The notes beneath the pieces are model-generated. The model was not told where the DNA came from. It ran no database searches and was given only the letters and a program-made list of their open reading frames with translations. Below are positions 1 through 4,237 of a stretch of DNA of 5,731 nt, in pieces (positions within the stretch are counted from its first letter, which is position 1; each line of letters starts with the position of its first letter). The stretch comes from Acidimicrobiales bacterium (GTDB taxonomy: Bacteria > Actinomycetota > Acidimicrobiia > Acidimicrobiales > Poriferisodaliceae), in contig JAHDHM010000200.1 of the NCBI GenBank assembly GCA_020631315.1, forward strand, positions 1,142 to 6,872. The letters run 5' to 3'. The position numbers and the translations under genes are program-made.

Positions 1-1
1 A

Positions 2-376
2 CCGCGCTTCCGCTCCGAGTGGCGCATCGTCGTCATCGGGTTGTCGGTGGCCGTCATCATCACCACGTTCCTCGCCGCATCGAGCGGGCAGGCACTGGCT
101 GATGCAATCTCTTTCGGCGAGGCCTACGAGGAACGGATCGAGCCGCACAAGACCCTCGGCGAAACCCTGCGATGGTTCGTGCTCGGGCTCGGCGCGACCA
201 CAACGATGCTCGTCACGCTCGGCGCCCCCGACCGAACCCAACCACTCTCCGGTGCACCGGCCGTGGCGCTTCGCGTCGTCGTGGTCGCCTTCGCTGCGCT
301 CGCGCTCATCTGGACGATCCGCACCGGTCATGAGGGCGCGAGCATCCACTGGGAAGGCATCCTTTCCGACACCTGA
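2..376 (+). CDS. Membrane protein, probably DUF2231 family (C-terminal part, 5' end outside window)
   Basis: The frame is open from the left edge and ends at TGA 374-376, giving 124 visible residues; the true start lies upstream. A TTG at 41 could be read as a start, but the frame continues before it (PRFRSEWRIVV...), so it is probably internal. Three hydrophobic segments are visible: around VVIGLSVAVIITTFLAA, LRWFVLGLGATTTMLVTLG and ALRVVVVAFAALALIW. The first ends in a small-residue ASSGQALADAI turn, a His-containing loop (EPHKTLGETLRW) precedes the second, and the chain ends with RTGHEGASIHWEG. That order resembles DUF2231 predicted membrane proteins, which have a G-x-D/A-x-A turn, a His before helix 3 and a GHxGG-like tail. 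DUF2231 proteins often lie near redox genes and a cytochrome c follows here, but the function is unknown. The family call rests on pattern memory; that it is a membrane protein is secure. Confidence 0.6.
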   Translation, partial: PRFRSEWRIVVIGLSVAVIITTFLAASSGQALADAISFGEAYEERIEPHKTLGETLRWFVLGLGATTTMLVTLGAPDRTQPLSGAPAVALRVVVVAFAALALIWTIRTGHEGASIHWEGILSDT

Positions 377-389
377 CCAGGCACCGTGA

Positions 390-410
390 ACCATCCGCCC
401 GACGGATGGT
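390..410. promoter_or_regulatory. Perfect 8-bp inverted repeat between the membrane protein and cytochrome genes
   Basis: The sequence is ACCATCCG, five bases, then CGGATGGT: a perfect dyad starting 13 bases after the upstream stop codon. No T-tract follows, so it is not a classical rho-independent terminator. It lies where a -35 region would be expected for the -10-like TAGTCT at 414-419. It could therefore be an operator overlapping the cytochrome promoter, or an mRNA hairpin. The dyad is seen directly; its role is inferred. Confidence 0.45.
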
Positions 411-413
411 CGG

Positions 414-419
414 TAGTCT
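414..419 (+). promoter_or_regulatory. Possible -10 box (TAGTCT) for the cytochrome gene
   Basis: TAGTCT fits the actinobacterial TAnnnT -10 pattern and lies 26 bases before the ATG at 446. It would give a leader of about 20 nt containing the GGAGGG ribosome binding site. No convincing -35 hexamer is visible; that position is occupied by the inverted repeat at 390-410. This is a weak prediction. Confidence 0.3.
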
Positions 420-434
420 CTGGGGAACGTACCT

Positions 435-440
435 GGAGGG
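435..440 (+). promoter_or_regulatory. Shine-Dalgarno sequence GGAGGG deciding the cytochrome start
   Basis: GGAGGG ends 5 bases before the ATG at 446. It is the only strong Shine-Dalgarno sequence in the window. It favours ATG 446 over the in-frame GTG at 386, which would put 20 polar residues before the lipoprotein signal peptide. Confidence 0.75.
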
Positions 441-445
441 AAGCA

Positions 446-877
446 ATGCACGGTTCGAACCACATCCGCTCGCTGGTGATCACGCTCGCACTGGCGGTTG
501 CCGCCACGGCATGCGGTGGCGGCGACGCGGCCGAAACCGCCACGGACACGACGGCGGCCGAAACCACGGCAGCGCCAGAGACAACGGCGGCACCCGACAC
601 GACCGCCGCACCGGAAACGACCGAAGCCGCAGGGCCTGCCGACGGCATGGCCGTGTACGAGGCGAACTGCTCCCGCTGCCATGGCAGCGACGGATCCGGT
701 GGACGGGGCCCCAGCCTCCAGGGCCTCGCCGACGAACAGCCCGACCCGCAGACGGCCATCGACCAGGTCGTCAATGGTGGCCGCGGCATGCCGTCCTTCG
801 GCGACAAGCTCACCGCCGAAGAGATTGCCGCGTCCGTCGACTACCTCCGCGGAGCATTCCCCGCCGCCGCCGGCTGA
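446..877 (+). CDS. Lipoprotein c-type cytochrome (class I, one heme)
   Basis: This is a 143-residue secreted redox protein. Residues 1-23 are a lipoprotein signal peptide: a basic start (Arg8), a hydrophobic stretch and a relaxed lipobox ATAC with lipid-carrying Cys23. A flexible linker (about 27-63) made of [E/D]TTAAP-type repeats follows. The cytochrome c domain (about 64-138) carries the heme attachment motif CSRCH at 75-79, with His79 as proximal ligand, and GMPSFGDKLT with Met115 as likely distal ligand. The C-terminal helix EEIAASVDYL is typical of class I cytochromes. The product should be anchored outside the cytoplasmic membrane and shuttle electrons between respiratory partners, which are not visible here. 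The start is fixed by the GGAGGG ribosome binding site and the signal peptide. The domain is short (about 75 residues), like CccA or cytochrome c551/c553-type proteins. The cytochrome call is firm; the partner and pathway are unknown. Confidence 0.92.
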   Translation: MHGSNHIRSLVITLALAVAATACGGGDAAETATDTTAAETTAAPETTAAPDTTAAPETTEAAGPADGMAVYEANCSRCHGSDGSGGRGPSLQGLADEQPDPQTAIDQVVNGGRGMPSFGDKLTAEEIAASVDYLRGAFPAAAG

Positions 878-881
878 CCCC

Positions 882-909
882 ATGACCGCTTCGTTCGATC
901 ACCTACGAT
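882..909 (+). promoter_or_regulatory. Putative leaderless promoter of matB
   Basis: TACGAT at 904-909 fits the TAnnnT -10 consensus. Its last base is 8 nt before the GTG at 917, so transcription would begin at or one base before the start codon. ATGACC at 882-887 is a TTGACC-like -35 with a 16-bp spacer. No Shine-Dalgarno sequence lies before GTG 917, which fits a leaderless transcript. The inference is based on spacing only. Confidence 0.45.
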
Positions 910-912
910 CGA
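895..912. promoter_or_regulatory. Dyad TCGATC-N6-GATCGA overlapping the matB -10 box
   Basis: This is a perfect 6-bp inverted repeat with a 6-base spacer. The right half covers most of the predicted -10 (904-909), and the dyad ends four bases before the start codon. That is a classic repressor-operator position. GATC-rich words are frequent in this genome style, so chance is possible. Confidence 0.35.
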
Positions 913-916
913 CGAC

Positions 917-1729
917 GTGAACGGAAACTTCTTCGAGTTGCTCCGGTCCCGATGGGCCAGCACTCCCGACCAGACCTTCCTCCAGCTTCCCGGCGGGGGC
1001 GAAGTCAGCTACGCCGGGATCGACGATCGGTCCGCCCGAATGGCCGCAGTTCTGCGATCCCACGGGGTCACGCCGGGCGATCGGGTCATGGTCCAGGCAT
1101 CGAAGTCGGCCGACGGTGTGGCCCTCTATCTGGCGGCCCTGCGCATCGGCGGCGTGCACGTGCCACTCAACACCGCCTACGTCGATGCCGAGGTCCGCTT
1201 CTTCGTCGAAGATGCGGAGCCGACGGTACTCATCGCCGAGCGACCGCCCGCGTTCGCGCCACCAGCCGGCACCACGGTGCTCACACCTGCGGCGCTCAGC
1301 GACCAGACCGATACGGCCACGCCCGACCCCGAGGTCGCAACCCGGATGGCCGACGACCTCGCCGCCATGCTCTACACCTCGGGCACGACCGGGCGTTCCA
1401 AGGGCGCCATGCTCACCCACACCAACCTCGCGTCGAATGCGCTCACGTTGCATTCGATCTGGCGGTTCGAACCCGGCGACGTCCTTCTGCACACGCTTCC
1501 CATCTTCCCCGTGCACGGGCTCTTCGTCGCGCTTCACACCGCAATGCTCAACGCGAGCACGGTCATCTTCCTCGACCGGTTCACCGTCGACGACGTGCTC
1601 GACAACCTGGCGGCCAGCACGGTGATGATGGGCGTCCCCACGCAGTACATCCGCCTGCTCGACGATCCACGCTTCACCGCCGAGCGTTGCGCAGACATGC
1701 GGCTGTTCACCTCCGGTCTGCCCCGATGA
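917..1729 (+). CDS. matB: MatB N-terminal fragment (adenylation domain, first part)
   Basis: This 270-residue ORF starts at GTG 917 (MNGNFFELLRS) with no Shine-Dalgarno sequence and ends at TGA 1727-1729 as a result of the frameshift. It holds the N-terminal region (PLNTAY) and the ATP-binding P-loop YTSGTTGRSKG at about residues 153-163. It also has the MatB-like PVHGLF and GVPTQYIRLL segments and ends in RLFTSGLPR. The last three residues, LPR, are out-of-frame; RLFTSGSAP would be expected. Alone it lacks the YGMTE motif, the hinge and the catalytic Lys, so it should not catalyse the full reaction. Confidence 0.75.
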   Translation: MNGNFFELLRSRWASTPDQTFLQLPGGGEVSYAGIDDRSARMAAVLRSHGVTPGDRVMVQASKSADGVALYLAALRIGGVHVPLNTAYVDAEVRFFVEDAEPTVLIAERPPAFAPPAGTTVLTPAALSDQTDTATPDPEVATRMADDLAAMLYTSGTTGRSKGAMLTHTNLASNALTLHSIWRFEPGDVLLHTLPIFPVHGLFVALHTAMLNASTVIFLDRFTVDDVLDNLAASTVMMGVPTQYIRLLDDPRFTAERCADMRLFTSGLPR

Positions 1730-2388
1730 CCGAACCCGTCCACCAGGCGTTCACGGACCGCACCGGCCAACGGATCCTCGAGCGCTACGGGATGACCGAA
1801 GGCGGCATGATGATCTCCAATCCCTACGACGGTGATCGTGTCCCGGGCACGGTCGGATTTCCGCTCCCCGGAGTCCAGGTTCGGATTCGGGGCGAGTCGG
1901 GCGACTTGTGCGGGCCGGGCGAAACCGGCGTGCTCGAAGTCTCCGGGCCGAACATGTTCGCGGGCTACTGGCGTCTGCCCGAGCGGACCGAGGCCGAGCA
2001 CTGTGACGACGGCTTTTTCATCACCGGCGATGTCGGCTTCTTCGACGATCAGGGCCGGGTCACCCTCGAAGGTCGATCGAGCGACATGATCATTTCCGGA
2101 GGACTCAACATCTACCCCCGCGAACTCGAACTCGTGATCGACGCCGTCGCCGGAGTCAAGGAATCTGCCGTCGTCGGCGTACCGCATCCGGACTTTGGCG
2201 AAACTCCCGTGGCGATCATCGTGGGCGACAACGGGCCCGTCGACCTCGACGCCGTCCGCGCTGCACTCGAGTCGGGTGTTGCCCGATTCAAGCATCCCTC
2301 CCACCTCGAGGTTGTCGACGAGCTCCCGAGAAACGCGATGGGCAAGGTGCAAAAGGCGGTCCTGCGCGAAGCCCACACATCCACGTGA
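1726..2388 (+). CDS. matB: MatB C-terminal fragment (rest of adenylation domain and lid domain)
   Basis: If re-initiated at ATG 1726, which overlaps the upstream TGA as ATGA, this gives 220 residues. It holds YGMTE (1786-1800), the TGD hinge region, the ISGGLNIYPRELE block and the catalytic MGKVQK Lys (2344-2346). No Shine-Dalgarno sequence precedes ATG 1726, so expression would depend on coupling to the upstream half. In an unbroken gene this Met would be the internal residue of SAPM. Coding character is strong to the end; whether a separate polypeptide is made is unknown. Confidence 0.6.
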   Translation: MTEPVHQAFTDRTGQRILERYGMTEGGMMISNPYDGDRVPGTVGFPLPGVQVRIRGESGDLCGPGETGVLEVSGPNMFAGYWRLPERTEAEHCDDGFFITGDVGFFDDQGRVTLEGRSSDMIISGGLNIYPRELELVIDAVAGVKESAVVGVPHPDFGETPVAIIVGDNGPVDLDAVRAALESGVARFKHPSHLEVVDELPRNAMGKVQKAVLREAHTST

Positions 2389-2443
2389 ATCGACCCAACG
2401 TCGCGTTCACCTCAAGTCCATTCGGCCTGCGCCGATCAGCTTC

Positions 2444-2812
2444 TTGTGGAACGCCCGTCGGTTCAGCACTGACTCCGTCCTTGAAATCTGGGTGCCCAAG
2501 AAGGGCATCCTCGGACGTTCAAAAACCGCCGAACTTCCCGCCCGTGACCTCTCGGTGTTTGGCGCGTCGATCTTCGTTTCAAAGTCCGACGGCATTCGCA
2601 AGGGTCAGGTCGTGCAGGTCACGATCGACGGTGCGTCCACGAGCGCGATCGTTCGCAACGAACACGTCGAGACGGACAACCGCCTCCGCTGCGGGATCGA
2701 GTTCATCCAGCCATCCGACGCATTCCTCGCAATCACCGGACGCATCATCAACGAGGTTCGTTCCCAGGACGGCGAACGAGTCTCCGAGGAACTCTGGCTC
2801 CGCAGCGCCTGA
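2444..2812 (+). CDS. Small PilZ-type domain protein, first of a tandem pair
   Basis: The protein has 122 residues if it starts at TTG 2444 (MWNARRFSTD). The only other in-frame start before the domain core is GTG 2492, which would cut off the first strand. There is no clear Shine-Dalgarno sequence, so the start is uncertain. The central part reads ARDLSVFGASIFV (residues 33-45), matching the PilZ [D/N]xSxxG motif (Asp35, Ser37, Gly40). It continues with GQVVQVTIDG, SAIVRNE and LRCGIEF, the strand pattern of a PilZ barrel. PilZ domains bind cyclic di-GMP through this motif plus an upstream RxxxR; here the matching position is RRFSTD (residues 5-10), where the second Arg appears lost. It has no signal peptide or membrane segment, so it is probably cytoplasmic. 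It follows matB by 55 bases, and the related ORF at 2919-3368 lies downstream. The PilZ call is moderately sure; cyclic di-GMP binding is doubtful. Confidence 0.65.
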   Translation: MWNARRFSTDSVLEIWVPKKGILGRSKTAELPARDLSVFGASIFVSKSDGIRKGQVVQVTIDGASTSAIVRNEHVETDNRLRCGIEFIQPSDAFLAITGRIINEVRSQDGERVSEELWLRSA

Positions 2813-2820
2813 GCGCCTGA
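2805..2820 (+). repeat. Tandem 8-bp duplication GCGCCTGA at the stop codon of the first PilZ-like gene
   Basis: GCGCCTGA occurs twice in succession. The first copy contains the functional TGA (2810-2812); the second puts another TGA in a different frame at 2818-2820. It is probably a small slippage duplication. Confidence 0.7.
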
Positions 2821-2918
2821 CGCCGCCGAGCAAAGCCGATCCAGGCCGATCGAAGCGTCAAGCCAACTGGGCCGAGCAGCCCACACCGGGTACAGGATTT
2901 CCCATCAAGAAATCGAGG

Positions 2919-3368
2919 ATGCACGTCGTTGATTGGGGTGTGAACGCCCTGAAGACCTTCGACTACCTCGACCGACCCACCATTTCCGTGTGGCTCCCCT
3001 CCCCCCAGATTCGACGCCGAGCCGTCCGCCTCACGACACCGATGACCGAGCTCAGCAATACGACGGCCGCGCTCAACCTGGACTCCACCCACGAGCTCCG
3101 CCTCCACCAGATGGTGCGGGTCCAGATCGGCGCCGCCAGCACGGCGGCAACGGTCACCGAGATTCAGGCGAATCGCATGACGGACGAGACTCGCTACGTG
3201 ATCCGATTCGAAAACACCACGCCCTCCTTTGCCCGTGCGGTGGCCGAAGCTCTCGGTGAAGCCACCGTCACGTCACTCACCGGACGCACCAGCGTCCGCT
3301 CCGCAGCCCCGAAGGTCGAGGCGACGGACGTCGAGGTGACCGCTGAACGGACGCTGCGAGCCGCCTGA
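2919..3368 (+). CDS. Diverged PilZ-like protein, second of the tandem pair
   Basis: The protein has 149 residues from ATG 2919 (MHVVDWGVNALKTF). GTG 2940 is an alternative; neither has a well-spaced Shine-Dalgarno sequence, and the frame is open further upstream without homology. Residues 22-82 align without a gap to residues 13-73 of the preceding protein, with about 18 identities in 61. Shared points include W-x-P, the ELS/DLS position, LR/IR, Q-x-V-x-V-x-I and ASTxA-x-V. The PilZ ligand motif has decayed: DLSVFG in the neighbour is ELSNTT here (residues 44-49). A nearby RRRAVR (32-37) contains Arg-x3-Arg but is too close to that motif to be the canonical RxxxR. The tail after residue 115 is polar, Thr/Arg-rich and probably disordered. 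It is likely cytoplasmic. I infer a paralogue that no longer binds cyclic di-GMP, or a partner of the first protein. Function is unknown. Confidence 0.6.
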   Translation: MHVVDWGVNALKTFDYLDRPTISVWLPSPQIRRRAVRLTTPMTELSNTTAALNLDSTHELRLHQMVRVQIGAASTAATVTEIQANRMTDETRYVIRFENTTPSFARAVAEALGEATVTSLTGRTSVRSAAPKVEATDVEVTAERTLRAA

Positions 3369-3383
3369 CCGGCTGACCGCGAC

Positions 3384-3413
3384 CTGCCAAAGGGGGTTGC
3401 GGACCGATACCGT
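3384..3413 (+). promoter_or_regulatory. Putative leaderless promoter of the PAP2-namZ operon
   Basis: TACCGT (3408-3413) fits TAnnnT and ends 8 bases before ATG 3422, putting the transcript start at about the first codon. CTGCCA (3384-3389) is a weak -35 candidate (four of six TTGACA bases) with an 18-bp spacer. No Shine-Dalgarno sequence precedes the ATG. The geometry repeats that seen before GTG 917. Confidence 0.4.
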
Positions 3414-3421
3414 CGGAGCCC

Positions 3422-4237
3422 ATGTGGCTGCCGTGGGAGTACGGACTCGTACTCGTCGTTGTCTTCGCGGTGCTCTCGCGCCGAATCCGAACCACGCACC
3501 CGCGCCTCGGGGCCGTCGCGGCCGAGGTGGCCATCGTGTCCGCGCTCTACAGCCTCTGGCAGCTCGCCGGACAGCTGTCCCTGCTCGGCATCGAACGAGC
3601 GCTCGAACGAGGGGCGTGGTTGTGGCAGCTCGAGCGCACGCTCCGCATGCCCAACGAGCAGGTGTGGCAGGCCGCAATGATTCCGCACTCGTACTGGACC
3701 CAGGCGGCAAACCTGTATTACGCCATCGCCCACGTTCCCGCGATGGGCGTGTTTCTCCTGTGGCTGTTCCTGCGACACAACGGGGACTACCGGACCTGGC
3801 GGAACACCCTTGCGCTCGTGACCGGCCTGTGCCTGTTGATCCAACTCATCCCCGTTGCGCCACCACGCCTGACCGATGAGACCGGCATGATCGACACCGG
3901 CCTCGCCTACGGCCAGTCCGTGTACGGCACGCTCGGACGCGGCATCGCCGGGCAGCTGCAGGCCATGCCGTCGATCCACGTCGCCTGGGCCGCGCTGATC
4001 GGATGGGCCACCCACGCCGCGTCGACGTCACGATGGCGTTGGCTCGGCCCCGGCCATTTCGTGTTCACGTTTCTCGTCGTCGCGCTCACCGGCAATCACT
4101 ACTGGCTGGATGGCATCGTGGCGATCGCCCTGCTCGTGCCGTCGCGATCCATCGGCGCGGCGATCGTACGTCGGGTCGATGATACGCGGTCCGGCGCACC
4201 CGAGGCTCCGCAGCCGGCAACCCCCGTCCTGACGTGA
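3422..4237 (+). CDS. PAP2-superfamily membrane phosphatase/transferase (PAP2_3-like)
   Basis: This is a 271-residue integral membrane protein. Hydrophobic segments lie near residues 7-18, 31-55, 98-117, 130-145, 187-198, 212-224 and 230-240. The active-site motifs of the acid phosphatase/vanadium-haloperoxidase fold are present: APPRL (146-150) at the first motif, AMPSIHVAW (181-189) with Ser184 and His186, and TGNHYWLD (223-230) with the nucleophile-type His226 and Asp230. The PPR and NHYxxD spellings fit the PAP2_3 branch, which includes inositol phosphorylceramide synthase-like enzymes, rather than the KxxxxxxRP form. Such enzymes remove or transfer phosphate groups on lipids at the outer membrane face. 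The substrate cannot be read from the sequence; phosphatidic acid, undecaprenyl pyrophosphate or phosphoinositol transfer are all possible. The start is ATG 3422, preceded by a leaderless-type -10 box. Its stop overlaps the next gene as GTGA, so the two are coupled. The C-terminal 30 residues are polar. Confidence 0.85.
   Translation: MWLPWEYGLVLVVVFAVLSRRIRTTHPRLGAVAAEVAIVSALYSLWQLAGQLSLLGIERALERGAWLWQLERTLRMPNEQVWQAAMIPHSYWTQAANLYYAIAHVPAMGVFLLWLFLRHNGDYRTWRNTLALVTGLCLLIQLIPVAPPRLTDETGMIDTGLAYGQSVYGTLGRGIAGQLQAMPSIHVAWAALIGWATHAASTSRWRWLGPGHFVFTFLVVALTGNHYWLDGIVAIALLVPSRSIGAAIVRRVDDTRSGAPEAPQPATPVLT

Larger units (their letters stand above)
917..2388 (+). pseudogene. matB: Malonyl-CoA synthetase (malonate--CoA ligase, MatB type), interrupted by a one-base deletion
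   Basis: The family makes malonyl-CoA from malonate, ATP and CoA through a malonyl-adenylate, in the cytoplasm. Taken together the two halves form one collinear adenylate-forming enzyme of about 490 residues, the usual MatB length. Family blocks appear in order: PLNTAY, the P-loop YTSGTTGRSKGAML, LPIFPVHGLFVALH, GVPTQYIRLL, RLFTSG, then after the break SAPM, RTGQRILERYGMTEGG, SNPYDGDRVPGTVGFPLPG, GYWRLPE, FFITGDVGF, GRSSDMIISGGLNIYPRELE, GVPHPDFGE and PRNAMGKVQK with the catalytic Lys at 2344-2346. The reading frame shifts between GGT (1715-1717) and TCTGCC: one base is missing from an expected Gly-Ser-Ala-Pro. No other damage is visible, so a very recent mutation or a sequencing/assembly error is as likely as real loss. 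No matA, matC or matR neighbour is visible. The match to MatB is stronger than to generic acyl-CoA synthetases. Confidence 0.85.

Noticed and set aside
535..640. DNA-level minisatellite in the cytochrome linker, also seen as VVSGAA repeats on the other strand
   Set aside because: The [E/D]TTAAP units use varied synonymous codons, so the repeat is maintained at protein level as a lipoprotein linker.
882..920. A 12-codon ORF (MTASFDHLRSTT) ending in a GTGA overlap with matB, as a leader peptide
   Set aside because: It has no ribosome binding site, no regulatory codon run and no attenuator-like hairpin pair. Its ATG coincides with the better-supported -35 candidate.
1700..1730. Programmed -1 frameshift joining the two matB halves
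   Set aside because: There is no X-XXY-YYZ slippery heptamer. The only candidate, the C-run before the stop, would need poor re-pairing and would replace the conserved SAP with LP. A simple deletion explains the data better.
1534..2376. Long minus-strand ORF antisense to the second half of matB
   Set aside because: It is a shadow of the matB codons. No recognisable motif or start signal was found.
2835..2851. GCCGATC repeated at exactly 10-bp spacing before the second PilZ-like gene
   Set aside because: Seven-base GC-rich words recur by chance in this composition, and no promoter element lies at a fitting distance.
2385..3368. A continuous 327-codon plus-strand frame starting at GTG 2385, which overlaps the matB stop
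   Set aside because: Up to about 2812 it runs out of frame through the first PilZ-like gene, whose frame has the recognisable domain. Only the part after about 2919 aligns with the neighbouring protein.
3194..4015. Long minus-strand ORF antisense to the PAP2 gene
   Set aside because: It is a shadow frame in GC-rich DNA. It is Arg/Gly/His-rich without domains, while the plus strand carries clear PAP2 motifs.
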